Assembly: GCA_037975125.1 (NCBI GenBank)
Contig: CM075860.1
Coordinates: 22,251,274-22,315,273, forward strand
Length of the DNA: 64,000 nt
From: Latrodectus hesperus
Lineage: Eukaryota; Arthropoda; Arachnida; Araneae; Theridiidae
Reading direction: 5' to 3'
The notes beneath the pieces are model-generated. The model searched no databases. It saw nothing but the letters and a program-made list of their open reading frames with translations, and was not told the origin of the DNA. A program made the position numbers and the translations under genes. Within the stretch, counting starts at the first letter, position 1. Every line of letters starts with the position of its first letter. Positions 50,115 to 61,972 of the stretch are shown here, piece by piece.

Positions 50115-51907
50115 CAGGGGGTGGCTAAGCTGCTTAATATTCCGAGACATTTTCCAAAATTTGAAATTTTTCGCGAGACACAATTAAATACTTATTTAAA
50201 AGGTATGCAAAAAAGATATTAAATTTTTTTTCAGAAATTATATTGATTGAAAACATGCAACTAAAAGTACAAAATATGTGTACTGAATTTAAATATTAAG
50301 AATTAAACACACATATTTACTTCTCTTGATAATTCTTTGAAATTTGGTGAATAACTGGTAACAGAACTTTCAGTAATACTTTGAGATGTTGGTTAGTTTA
50401 TACTGATTGGTGTTTGGATATCACGAATTTTAAAGAGGAATAAAAGAGATTACCTTGTTCCGAATATTGAAATAAATAGACTAGAAGCTTTTTGAATTCA
50501 GAATACAGGGATTCACAAGATGTCATCGGTGAATTATGCAGTGCATCGGTATGAATTGTGAAATCTGAGAATCAACTATTAAAATGATAATATGACCAAT
50601 TTTTTTACACAATATTGTCGGAGTTCCATCAGTTGAAATGCTTACTAATTTATCAAGAGGCACATCAAAACATTTCACCATGGAATCTAATGCATTTTTA
50701 GGTTTGTTTGTTTGTCGCTCAACGGTCATTTTTTTGCACACGAGGGCTAATTAGACCGGGACTTACGGTTTAAAGTGGATTCCGAACCACTACAAACAAC
50801 CATGTCCAAGGTGGGATTCGAACCCAAGAACTGTTGAATCGAAGGCAAGAGCGCTAACCATTCGGCTGCCAGCTCGGCTAATGCATTTTTAATACCGACA
50901 CCGTGATTTGACTCCTGAAGTACTATTAAATCTAATAATTATTCTTTGACGAAGAAGTCAGGTAAAACAAAATGTATGAAAAGTGCCAATTTGTGGAAGA
51001 TCTGTAACATCTATCGATTTGTCAAGGGCTAAGATACAGGAAATACAGTTCTAAAATCATTTTTTATATTATATTCAATAGATGTAATTAATTGCACTTT
51101 GTTCTTCGGTTGTGTGTTTCGAGATAAGAATTTGCAAAAGGTTTTGTGCAATTCTGTATTACTTGAACCTTAAACCTTAAGTACATCTTCCAAGTTCTTT
51201 TAATGAACTCTCACTCTCCATACTGGTATTTTGCGCAGGCAATATTCCAGGCAACAGCAAAACTGACTTCAGCCATATTATTAGCTTGATTGCTTTAGAT
51301 CATCAAAACTGACAATCGCTTTATTTGAATTTGATTATACAGAAACAAGTTTATCTGATCTTAATTTGTAATTTTTTGGATACTGATTAGAAGACTGAGG
51401 ATGATTGGTTTCATAATGTTGACGTAAATTATTATCTTTATGATTTTCGTTTTATTGAAACAATAACAGCACGTTTTATATATTTCGAAATGAATTATAC
51501 TTAATTTACCAAAAATCGCAGATTGCAAATTATATCCGTAGCAAGAGTGATGCAAATTGCTTCCTCCAGAGCACAATGTCAACTATCTGTTGCAATGAAA
51601 GTTTACAAATTCAAAATCGGTCTGAAGTTGGTCGATTACGTCACTGTTTATGTTCGCTCGCGCTGTTTTCGATGAGTCATATTATTCTTAACTTGGACAA
51701 AAGAAAATTTGTAACAACGTTGCACTTAGTCTTTTATATTTGTTGTCAGAAATATAAAAGACATTTTGAATTACATATGGAAAGATAATAATTTATAATA
51801 TAATAACACAAAAAATGAAAAAGGCACTCGGGTACATTTATGGAGAGCCGAAAATAATCCTTCGAAGAGCCGCATGTTGCTCGCGAGCCACAGGTTGGTT
51901 ACCCCTG
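50115..51907 (-). mobile_element. hAT element (GTF2IRD2-like), decayed, with nested SINE
   Basis: Ends are inverted repeats typical of this hAT group: cagggggtggctaagctgc at the left and, at the right, ccacaggttggttacccctg. Flanking 8-mers atgtacag and atatacaa agree at six positions. The transposase lies on the minus strand. NNLRQHYETNHPQSSNQYPK near 51440-51390 is the end of the N-terminal zinc finger. LALDKSIDVTDLPQIGTFHT lies near 51030-50975. HGVGIKNALD follows; then, beyond a nested SINE A, SMVKCFDVPLDKLVSISTDG and QFIPMHCIIHR, the catalytic T-D-G-x-P block and the following H-C-I-I-H motif. Frameshifts interrupt it, and the C-terminal half, including the dimerisation domain, is missing: about 1.8 kb is left. 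Confidence 0.88.
50701..50877 (-). repeat. SINE family A inside the hAT transposase
   Basis: Tail ggtttgtttgtttgtcgctc at the left, head gctaaccattcggctgccag at the right. It is flanked by a perfect 14-bp duplication, ctaatgcattttta, at 50687-50700 and 50878-50891. The duplication is in the coding sequence for KNALDS, whose uninterrupted form survives in the fragment near 3690. Confidence 0.96.
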
Positions 51908-51915
51908 ATATACAA

Positions 51916-52640
51916 CAACAACAACGAGAAGAGGAGGCCCTGGTCTGTACCTATCTGTTATCAGGTTCCACCCCCTCTTCAAATTAGAGAAACAAACACC
52001 TCGCACGAAGTGCCAGGCGCCCACTGAGATCCAGAACTCGACTACGTAGTTGAGGACTAAAAATGAAAACAATGTTGGACATTCAAGCCTGTATCTGTGA
52101 CACATGTCAAAGAAAGAGGCTCATTGGAACAAATTACATTTCAGTACATAAGAGAGGAAAAATTTAAAATTAAAGATGAAAACATAAGTAATATGTAAAT
52201 TAAAGTAGAAGTGATTAAATAAGTATAAAAGGTGGTTGAGATTACTATTAACCACAACATCTATTTTAGTTTAAATTTGGTTAACAAATTTGCATTAAAG
52301 TGAAATATTTAAAAAAAAAAACATTTGGTCACATATTACAGGAATAAGATACAATAATTCCATGAAAAAGAGAATCGGCAAAGGTAAACATTAAAGAAAA
52401 AAATATAGAGTAGGCGACGAAATAGTTATATATACTAGAGATAGAGTGAATCATTCATAAAAGTTTAACAAGTACAGAATTGACATAACAAATCTCGTTA
52501 ATTTGAGAAATCCAGCTTAGAAAAGATATAATGATTCTTACTTATAAGAGAAAAAACATGAAAAACAAAATTCTAGGCTAAATACAGTAAGATGTGTAAC
52601 AGACAATCTGAAAAATTAAAGCAAAATTTTACAAAATTAA
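51916..52640. other. Unclassified block then AT-rich sequence
   Basis: 51916-52110 is GC-richer (aggaggccctggtctgtacc, gaagtgccaggcgcccactg) and starts next to a caacaacaacaac run, so it may be an LINE/SINE end on the minus strand. No family recognised. 52110-52640 is AT-rich. Confidence 0.4.
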
Positions 52641-52644
52641 GGAA

Positions 52645-53057
52645 GTGTGCTGCAATTGTCCTTGCTTTAATCATCATCTGAGAGGTTAAGTTCAGAGTCA
52701 TTTTGTGTTTGTGATGTGGTTTGTACTGGCGTGGCGCATAAGTCCAGTCATTTTGTAACCAGCATGGACATAATATTCATCACTCTTTTAACTCTAAATT
52801 TATCACCAATAATAAACTTGATGAAAGCCATGTCAGATTGTGAGGAATGGCGAATTAGGTGGAGTCCCACCGTATAGCTACAGTGTTCCACATAATGCAA
52901 AGCATTACCTTCACTGCCGTTCACGCAGCTGCAAAGTGGGGTTGAGGTTTTACCGAATCGGTGAGAGTACACTGGGAAGGGTCCATGATTTGTTATAAGA
53001 AAGATGATCATTGGATTGGAGATGAGCCTGTCCGTTGTAACATGACCCCTGATGTAC
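52645..53057 (-). pseudogene. LINE ORF2 C-terminus, cut by a hAT end
   Basis: On the minus strand, open from 53077 to 52748. VTTDRLISNPMIIFLITNHG then PFPVYSHRFGKTSTPLCSCV match the post-RNase H tail of Jockey-like LINEs, where the consensus is L-x-T-G-H-G-P-F-P-x-Y-x-x-R-F followed by C-x-C. ALHYVEHC supplies the H...C part of the knuckle. SDMAFIKFIIGDKFRVKRVM follows. The upstream part (right side) is lost exactly where hAT terminal sequence begins near 53057. A 3' UTR probably extends to about 52645. The downstream end and tail were not resolved. Confidence 0.75.
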
Positions 53058-54910
53058 AGTAAAAAAACAATTCTCAACCTGTAGGACGCGCCTTCTAGGA
53101 GGGCACCAGAATATTCAAGACAAAATGTTATTTGAAAAATTGACTAAGTGACTGAAAGGAGAACACACACATACAAAACAAAATACATTTTGTCATATTT
53201 AATAATTAAATTGTTAAATTAAAAACAAATTTAATAATTATTAGTAGCTTCCTTGGGCCTGTCTTGCAAAGCAAAGTTTTTTGAAGGAAGGTTTAATATT
53301 AGAGATAGACACTCTCAGTTCTTTTTCTATATTTAGTTGAGATCTATATTTTGTCTTCAAAGAAGCCACCGCAGAAAAACCAGTTTCACAAAAGTAGGAT
53401 GTTGAAAATGACAGTAGAATGCAAAATGCCCTTGTTTTCAGTGCAGAAAACTTATCATCCACTCCTGCCAAAAATATAAAGAGTGATTTATTACTAAATT
53501 GTCTTTTTTTCACCGCTTGCCGTGATGTCTATAAAGGTTTCTTCCTCTTCAATTGAGAGTCCTTCGGGAGTATTTTGAAATGGATCCCTCACCCACTTGT
53601 AACTTGATATCAGTTTGTCGTCAGCAAGAAAGTACTTTTTAAAATTCTTTGCTAGCATTGATAAATGATTTTTAATGGTTACAAAAACAACTTTTACATG
53701 TTGTTCTTCAGCCTCGTAAGTTTTAATACAATCATCCAAATTTGCAAACATTGTTAAGTTTTCTTGCTTTAAATTTCAGCTCCACACAATTCCAATTTTC
53801 TACAAAAAGCATTAACTTTATCACTCGTATCCAAAATATGTGTATTTGCTCTGTGGATTTTAAGATTCAACTTATTTAATTTCTTGAATATTTTGAAAGT
53901 AGCTCAATTTCATAACAAATAAACTATATCGAAAATTCGCGGGTTCCGGTCTGTTTTCCTCTTCTAGGAAAACAATGATTTCTTCTCTTATTTCATAAAC
54001 ACTTTGCAAAAATTTCCCACGTGATAACCATCTTGCTTCACAATAAAATAGTAACACTGAATATACTGCACCCATGTTTTTAATAAGTGAGAAAAAGATT
54101 CTTGATTTCAGGGCTCTAATATATTTATAATTTGCCACGGTTACAACCGCAGTTAACACAATATTTAAACCAGGACTCATTTCTTTGGAAGCCAGAGTTT
54201 CTCTGCGGATCATGGAATGTGTCCAGACACACTGTGATGATTTTTGTTTCACAAGTGCTTGTACACTTTGGAATCTACGGGACATAAAACGAACCCCATC
54301 GGTGCATATTGCGACACAATTTTTCCATTCTATGTTTGCCTCGTTCATAAAATCACTTAAGGTAGCAAATAATGCGAGTGCTGTTGCTTTGAGTTTTATT
54401 AGTTTGCAGAAAAGAAATTCTTCTTCTACTGACAAATCATTTCAAAATCTAACACAGGCAATAAAATAAAGATCTTTATTACTATCTGTTGCCTCATCAT
54501 GTTGACTGAAAACAATCTGTCACGCAAATACGACAAAACGAACACTCCACATCTTCAACTATATCAGCAATTCGACGGGCAACAGTATCCTTTGAAAGAG
54601 GTATACACTGCAATTGTTTTGCAAAATTATCACTAAAAATAATTTCTACAATCTTAATTTTTACTGGCAAAATAAGCTCTTCACCAATGCTGTGAGGCTT
54701 TTTAGGTCTGGCTCTTTTAAATGAAGCTTTGGAAGAGACAATTAGAGCTTTTTCATCCACAGACAAAGTTTTTTTAAACAAATGATTTTTGCTTTTCATA
54801 TGATTTTAATTTTAATTCGTAGAATTGTCTGGGTTTGTTTACGTACTCACTATGAAGCGTTTCCAAATATCGTTTAGGTTTATTAGGTTTCATGCTGTCT
54901 GCCGCCAACA
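53057..54910 (-). pseudogene. hAT transposase (ZBED5/SCAND3-like), decayed
   Basis: Transposase read right to left in four blocks. Block 1 (54905-54780): SMKPNKPKRYLETLHSEYVN, the end of a BED-type zinc finger. Block 2 (54799-54497): ARPKKPHSIGEELILPVKI and CIPLSKDTVARRIADI. Block 3 (54435-53872): NIEWKNCVAICTDGVRFMS with the catalytic C-T-D-G, then WTHSMIRRETLASKEMSP, and EARWLSRGKFLQSVYEIRE with the invariant R-W-L-S-R-G-K. Block 4 (53751-53241): WVRDPFQ and then the dimerisation domain CETGFSAVASLKTKYRSQLN. Most motifs survive, but frameshifts and stops separate the blocks. A terminal-repeat-like word, ttctcaacctgtaggacgcg, marks the left end near 53071. The right end was not found. Confidence 0.88.
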
Positions 54911-54982
54911 CTCTTTAGCAAATGATTTACAGGGACCTTTCTTCTTCATTTACTTCAGTACTAGTGAATCTAAAACTTAAGT

Positions 54983-54994
54983 ATTCTCGAGAAT
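54983..54994. promoter_or_regulatory. HSE-like palindrome
   Basis: ATTCTCGAGAAT is a 12-bp palindrome containing TTCnnGAA, about 75 bp upstream (minus sense) of the readable hAT transposase. Confidence 0.25.
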
Positions 54995-55397
54995 AATATC
55001 TTGATTCTACTTTCCGAACCTCGCTCGTCAGCGTACTTGTTGATAGTTGTCTATCGTCTAATTCTCGCTTACGTCCTCTTAAAAATTTATCCATAATTCT
55101 GCATAAGTCTGCTGCCGTGAATATTTAACACGGTGAATTGCATTTACACGAAAATATATATAACATACACATTCACTATAGATTCAATAACGATAGAAAG
55201 ATCAACTCGAATGAGATTGTCTGGAATTGAAATTGGTGTTATCGAACTTTCTCCATCTCCCTATGAGAAAACATTTGTTCACATCTGCGTACGCTCCTAA
55301 CCTAATTTTTAAGCTGACGACGTTACGCTGCCAATCGCTACTGATCTTTAGATACGCTACATGCAGCCATACTGATGGACTGATGGTCACGCAGACA

Positions 55398-55413
55398 TTC
55401 CAGAATATTCCAG
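55398..55413. promoter_or_regulatory. Three-unit heat-shock-element-like site
   Basis: TTCcaGAAtaTTCcaG matches nTTCnnGAAnnTTCn exactly. It lies about 490 bp upstream (minus sense) of the hAT transposase start. Confidence 0.3.
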
Positions 55414-56372
55414 ACAAATGGAAACTTCTCGCAAAACCGTGAGAATACCCGAAATGGCGGGACGCAAGAGCAATAAAAAGGCACAGGATTCTTATTATGT
55501 CAATGCTGAGGATCGCTGTTGCAAAATGTCAATACATTTCCGTATTCTTGGTAATTTGTAAAGTTTAAAATTAAGGTCGTAGTGTAGGTTTAGCTTCAAA
55601 ATACTCGAAATACATTATTATTGTATAGATTTTACTGTATGCCGCCAGAAGGATGGGGTGCGGGGAAAAATATGATTGAAAGTTGGGCTGAGAATACTGA
55701 AAGGTTTAGAAACACTGCAGAAGTATTTTCTGTTGTAATATACTGGATAAAATAATTGACATTAGAATACAGTTACTGGAATATCTTTCACTGTGTTACA
55801 CAGTGAAATATTTTCTACTATGACATAGTACATAAATATTTTTATTGGGGTACAGTGCATACAAATAAATATTTTCTATTAATGACCAGTATATTACAGT
55901 GTATTATTTTATATTATTTGATCTTGCTTCAAGTAATCTAATATCTTTGGCAATCATACAAAAATCGCCTTATAAAAATGAAATCACTGTTGTAGTCTCC
56001 AAGTACTTGAGTATTGTTACGATTTTATAATGAACTAACCAATGATTTAAGCAGAATCTGGTGTCAAGACCAAGTGTTCCAGAAAAAAGTTTACTCAGCT
56101 TTCAGATGGGAAAAGTAATGATGTATATTATTTTGCTAAGATATTTAATAAAACTCAGCTTTGTTCAATACACAGAGGATAAATAATTTAAAAATCAGAT
56201 CGAATAAGATAAAATTCTTTTTAAATTAAGTTTGGGAATATATCTATTTGTTTTTCAATGCATTTACGATCGAAAGCATATTGAAAAAATCGAAAACAGT
56301 CCCACAATGAAGTACAAGAATAATGCTTTTTTTAAATATAGAGAAAAATATTAACCACTTGTAAATAAGCGT

Positions 56373-56807
56373 GTTGTTGCTGTTGTTGTCACTAATGACA
56401 CTTGAACAAGCCAAGCTCGCTTTGCCTTGGCTATGCGAATTTAAGTCAATTGAGAGCGTCTTTCGGTTAATCAGACCACCATGAAGGTGAAAGTACGACT
56501 TTTGCTCTTCAAATCCTCTGATAGATGGCAGCACCAGAGGATCAACTCCCTCGATTTTGGCATTGATCTGAAGGGGGAGTAAATTTCTCCAGACCATTGC
56601 ATACCGTGATAAACATATTGCAAGACATTGCATTTCAATATGTTTATCACGGTAACTGCTCAACGACAGACCACAGGACTTTCGATTCCACAGTTTTAAC
56701 GAGCAAGTATATCGTATGTACTCGGTGGGTGTTTGGCGGCAATGGGAATCGAACCCCACCCTTCCGGATAGAAGGCCGACACCCTAACCACTAGGCTACC
56801 ATGGCCC
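56373..56807 (-). repeat. SINE family C, full-length, with extra hairpin
   Basis: Tail gtgttgttgctgttgttg at the left, then gacacttgaacaagccaagc, gtgaaagtacgacttttgct, gatggcagcaccagaggatc. The tRNA-like head at the right has B box GGTTCGATTCC and A box ggtagcctagtggttaggg in minus sense. It is about 45 bp longer than other copies because of an inserted inverted repeat at 56603-56655. Confidence 0.93.
56603..56655. repeat. 19-bp perfect inverted repeat inside SINE C
   Basis: Arms 56603-56621 (taccgtgataaacatattg) and 56637-56655 are exact reverse complements with a 15-nt loop. No other C copy has this sequence. Confidence 0.95.
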
Positions 56808-58049
56808 CATTCGCGTTTTCGGCTATTCACAAAGCCAGGTGAAAACATATTGATTCCTTATTTACATATTGATTCCTTATTATTATTGAATTAGATTACC
56901 ATCGCACATCAAGCATCAATTTACCGTCAGGGACTTCTACTAAAATATATAAAATACAAGAAACACTCAAAAGGAGAACGAATTTCAAATCGGAACTTTG
57001 CTGTATTTAAATCTGTGCAAAAAATTCAATATGGGAAAAGGGTGCCTTTAAATGTAAGGACCACAAGATTTCAAATTTGAAACTTATTACACTGTACAGA
57101 AAACTGTACAAACTTATTACTTAAGTATAAATATTAAAATTCATCCTCTTACATTTTATATTATTTATATTACTATCTATGTTTATCAATTAGAAAAAGA
57201 TTCATAAGTTTTAATCTTAATAGAGTAATGTTATTTACAAATATATATAAATTAACAAGAAAAAAAATTCAAAATACATTAACATAACTGATATTTGATT
57301 TTTACTCGCAGAATATATAAATTAATCAATGACAAGTCAACAATAGTTATTTTATATTTAAATAGAATTAATTTCAATGTGCAGATTTTTGTAAATGAAT
57401 CAGAGAAACTATAGTTATAGCTAAATAAAAAAAGTAATTTCAGTTTTGATTAAAATGAATTTCTATTCACAGACATTTAAAAATGAATTTGAAACAAATA
57501 GAAATATTATATTTATTTTCCATTTAAATGAAGAAATTATATTACATTTACAGGCTTTTATGAATAAATGAAAAAAAATAATTAGCTATTTTCGATTTAA
57601 ATTAAAATTAAGTATTTTTCACAAAATTATAGAGCATTAGACTAAGAATCAAATTCAAAATCTGCTATCATAATTAAAATTAATTTCTTCTCACAAACTT
57701 GCGAGTAAAAATTAAATGAAAAAAGTTACTTTCTTTTTAAATTAAAGGTAATTTAGGTTTTCATACTTATAGGAATTAATAAGAAACAGATTATAATTTT
57801 ATATTCACTGATTTATGTACAAACTAACAAAGTCAATAATTGCTGATGACGTTCATATAATTAAAAATAATGTCTTCTCATAGATTACATTTTTGCAAGC
57901 TAGCGTCATTGTTTGTTGATTAATTAATGTTAATTTTATTAAAACAAGGATAACATTTTTTAAGAAAATCTATAGTACGCGAGTTTCGGAAAATAACAAT
58001 ACCATGCGTGAATATTTAAAGAAATCAATCATAAAATAAATTTATTTTT
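56808..58049. other. AT-rich sequence with faint periodicity
   Basis: No gene. Words such as attaaaattaattt...tctcacagactt recur loosely at about 100-130 bp intervals between 57200 and 57950, which suggests a very old tandem array. Confidence 0.4.
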
Positions 58050-58450
58050 ATTCCCTTTTCTTGCGGATAAGAACTCATACAAAAACAACAGAAACAGAAC
58101 AACGCCAAATAATTTTTTTTAAGAAAAAAAATTGGTTAAACGATAAAAGTAAATTTTGGTTTTTAGTATGCAATAAATATATTATTGTTTTAAAATCCCA
58201 CTAAGCAACAATGGTATATTTTATTAACTGAGATCATCCTCAAAATAAACTTTCAAGAAGCATTTACTTTTAAGAACTCATCATGAAACCAAACAAAACA
58301 AACACAGGACAAGGCCTAGCAATTTTAGATTAACTTTAAGAATTGGGTAAATGATAAAAATAAATTTTACTTTTTATACGAAGCAAATATAACATATTTT
58401 GTTCGAAAATCTAAACCAATGACGTGGTATATTTTATGAATTCATATCAC
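58050..58450 (+). repeat. Tandem duplication, about 203-bp period
   Basis: The order gaactcat, caaaca/caaaaacaac, aacgataaaagtaaatttt, ggtatattttatta at 58071-58225 recurs as gaactcat, caaaacaaacac, aatgataaaaataaatttt, ggtatattttatga at 58274-58440. Copies are diverged. Confidence 0.75.
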
Positions 58451-58559
58451 CATGGCAACATACTGTTAAAAGTACTTTCGCTTAAAAAAAAAAAATGAAG
58501 CGTTTCATCACAGGTAGTTTGCTTTCAAGCGACGACTACGTAACTCGAAATAAATTCCT

Positions 58560-58930
58560 TACATTAAAAGAGATCTTGGAGTTGAGTTTAGTTGTTTTAT
58601 CACCTAAATTGCAGTACACACAAGACGGCTTAAAAGAGGAGACCAGGTCCTCTCGTGTTTTAAATTGAATACAGATTCTTCTCCCTTTCTGGAGAAGGAG
58701 GCGAGCCATATTTTTCTGAAATCGCCGTCTTACTTGTCCTCGTTTTCTTCCTGCCCATCTCGCTAAGTGTGTCTCGTGTTCAACCTACTTTCTGCAGACA
58801 TAAATATTTATGTTAGCAGACATTGTCAAGGATAGATTTTTATTTATCTTAATTTCGGGCCCTCCTTCCCCGACATATTTACGTACCAGGAAAATTGCTT
58901 TTCTTGGGGCATACGGCGTAAAAGAAAGCA
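58560..58930. other. GC-richer unexplained island
   Basis: Markedly less AT-rich than the flanks (ggagaaggaggcgagcc, aaatcgccgtcttacttgtc, gggccctccttccccgac). No long open frame, tRNA-like boxes or repeat partner. It may be conserved non-coding DNA, an untranslated exon or an old repeat. Confidence 0.3.
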
Positions 58931-59416
58931 AACAATTTCAATATTCCATAGCATTTTAAATTCGTCTAAGAATTTTGGCCTAAAGTCTCACTTTAAAAGG
59001 AAAATTTTTTTTGACACAATGCAGAAAAATTTATTTCTTATACTTGGGTCTTTAAAGCTATCTGTTAATACTCAAGTTAAATTACAGATTGATGTAATCA
59101 AAATTGTCCAAAGAATTTCATTCAACTGAAATATTTCTTAATATTTTATTTTATATGGGAGATATTATTAAATAGTTAAAAGCAGTTATATGAATATCAA
59201 ATTGTTTTTAAAATATACCACTAATTATTCCCGACAATCTACAAATGTTTAAATCGCCTAATGTTTTTTTTCAAATTCTTGAATTAAAAGTAATTTTACT
59301 TACATTTGAAGAAAATCGATATTTTAGAGTTCTGAATTTAAATCAATTAATTAATATTTTAGGGCATCGGCATTCCATTCGAAAGAGCGGATTTCAATTT
59401 CGAAAGCTACCAAAAA

Positions 59417-59690
59417 TACATGCGATATACGTGCTCGTTAAATCTGTGGAATCGAAAGTCCTGTGATACGTCATTGAGCAATTACCATGGATGTAATTGT
59501 CTTGAGAAAATTTCCTCACCCCTCAAATCAATGTCAAAATAGAGGGATTGGATCCTCTGGTGGTGCCATCTATCGGAGGAGTACTTAGATTAAAGTCGTA
59601 CTTTCACCTTCGTGGCGCTATAGTTAAACGATAGACGCACTCTACTTACTTAAACTCGCATAGCCGACGGCACAGTAATCTTCGCATTAA
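59417..59690 (+). repeat. SINE family C, truncated at both ends
   Basis: Runs from gcgatatacgtgctcgttaa and gtggaatcgaaagtcctgtg through ggtggtgccatctatcggag and tttcaccttcgtggcgctat to gcatagccgacggcacag. The tRNA-like head and the (AAC)n end are missing. Confidence 0.88.
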
Positions 59691-60043
59691 AAAAAATTTA
59701 AATAAAATTCATTAATTAGTGTCCTATAAAGTCTATACTTTTTAGTGATGTGAAACTGGAATCATAATTTATTTGATCTGATTTTAATTAGATAAAAAGG
59801 GTAGTATATACATATTAATTTATTTCGATAAAATGTAGTAAGTTTAAAAAAGCGATACTTTCTCACAATTCAATGTATTCGCATATGATGGTGATATATG
59901 TTTTGTTTCATATGATGCTTTATTGGATAATATTAAACATTTTTATGCATTAGCATACTTAATAGATGTTGAAATCTACATATTATGTACTCTGACTAAT
60001 TTAAAATGTAAACGTATTATTATTATATAATATATTGTGAGGC

Positions 60044-60370
60044 CATGGTGCTTTGATTTATAAGGATTTTCGCTGTCGTTATTGGAAGGTTGTGAGTTTG
60101 AATCCGGACACAGTCGAAGATCCATCACGTTTACCCAGGTAGTCGGGGTACAAAAATATGTCCTTTTCGCAATATTCTTTGTGTGAAATGGTACCTCTGC
60201 GAGTGATTGGTCAGATTTTAAGGTGTTCTGCTTGGTTCTTGTTTCTAAATGACGAAGACCTGCGTCCATTCGGGATTACGATGGAACACTTACTGGTTGC
60301 TACACTAGCTAAGGTGCCACCACTTTCTTCCCTTGTAGTGCAGAAAAGTTGGAAATCTTAATAGTGCCAG
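60044..60370 (+). repeat. SINE family G (tRNA-like head)
   Basis: Head ggccatggtgctttgattta and B box gagtttgaatccggac resemble the family E head. The body (gtgattggtcagattttaag, ttcgggattacgatggaac) is different. Single copy in this window; the end is approximate. Confidence 0.55.
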
Positions 60371-60720
60371 GCAGTACATAAAAATAGATCATATATAGAG
60401 GGACTTGTATTCAAAATATTTGTGTTTAACAAAACATATTCAGTTAAACGATATTAAAAAATTATTAAATAATGACTAGAGTGAATATGTTTTACTTGCA
60501 CTTATTTCAAAGAAGCAATTATAATTTTGTTTCAAGCCCTGAAATATATATACACTCACTTCCAAGAGTTAAGCATTAAGATGTACAATGCTAAGAAATC
60601 AAAAATACTGCTTTGCTTGACAAAATATTTGGTAGGAAAATAGCATACATATTAAAACATAAAATAAAATGAGCAACGATTTGCATCTTCTTCAATTCTG
60701 ATTGGCTTCCAGTTATAAGC

Positions 60721-60997
<277 letters not shown>

Positions 60998-61029
60998 TGC
61001 TTATAGATTTTTATTCAACTTGTCAACAC

Positions 61030-61255
61030 ATCAAGATTCTATACCACAATCTATGTAAAGAAATCTTTATTCAGGGAGTCCACTTGATTTCACACGCTAA
61101 TTTTTGCAAATAAAACTCTTAATCAGTTTGTCCACCGAATTTTCCGCCCATATCCTATGCAAATAAAATCTTTAATCAAGCATGTCCGCCAAATTTTACA
61201 TCCTAATCTATGTAAATAAAATCATTTATCACTATGTCCACCAGATTTTTTCCGG
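61030..61255 (+). repeat. Degenerate minisatellite, four units of about 53 bp
   Basis: Each unit holds ctatgtaaataaaatc, then tttatca and tgtccaccgaatttt. Units start near 61030, 61090, 61145 and 61198. Confidence 0.8.
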
Positions 61256-61751
61256 AGTTAATTTGAAAACATCTCTTCAAAATTTTTATTGAAGAATTTT
61301 TAATCAGTTGATCCCAAATTAATTCGGATTTCGCAACTTTTCTTCCTATAAGATCAGTAGTGTGTTGTTTAGTAAACTTATTAAAACCAGACTCTTATGC
61401 ACCAAATATTTAGAAATTTGGTGGTTCGTTCCATTATTTTGTGGGTGTGATCTTTATTTCTGGAATGAACGTCTGTAATGATTCAAAATCTACTTTTTGA
61501 ACAGTAAGCCTCGGTCTGATTGGATTGATGTAGGTCTCATGCACAAAACCACCGTCGATCGACAAGCCAAACGCACTTATTAAAAGCGTCTTGTTTGAAA
61601 TATTGCTCCCAGGGAAAAATATTTCATAGAGGATTTTATATAGAAAGTGGATTTTTCATATTTACGTTTTCCATGAGAGGAAAACCAGGAAAACTCTGAA
61701 GCATTCAATTGTACAGATCTGAATGCAGAAGAAAGACCTCCAGATTTTGTC

Positions 61752-61972
61752 TAAGTATTACTTTGGCTTAACACTAAGTATGTTTAAGCATTACTTTTGC
61801 TTAACACTAAGCATGTGTGTGTTTAAGCATTACTTTGGCTTAACAGTAAGCATGTTTAAGCATTACTTTGGCTTAACACTAAGCATGTTTAAGCATTACT
61901 TTGGTTTGACACTAAGCATGTGTTTAAACATTATTTTAGCTTAACACTAAGCATGTTTAAGCATTACTTTGG
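61752..61972 (+). repeat. 33-bp minisatellite, about seven units
   Basis: Unit aagcattactttggcttaa plus cactaagcatgttt. Six near-complete units and a partial one, with small length changes from extra gtgt steps. Each unit contains gctta-acac-taagc, able to form a small hairpin. The 33-bp period keeps a frame open by coincidence. Confidence 0.95.

Larger units (their letters stand above)
54911..56372. other. No gene; hAT 5' region then AT-rich sequence
   Basis: 54911-55500 is less AT-rich and probably belongs to the upstream part of the hAT element. 55500-56372 shows nothing recognisable. Confidence 0.4.
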
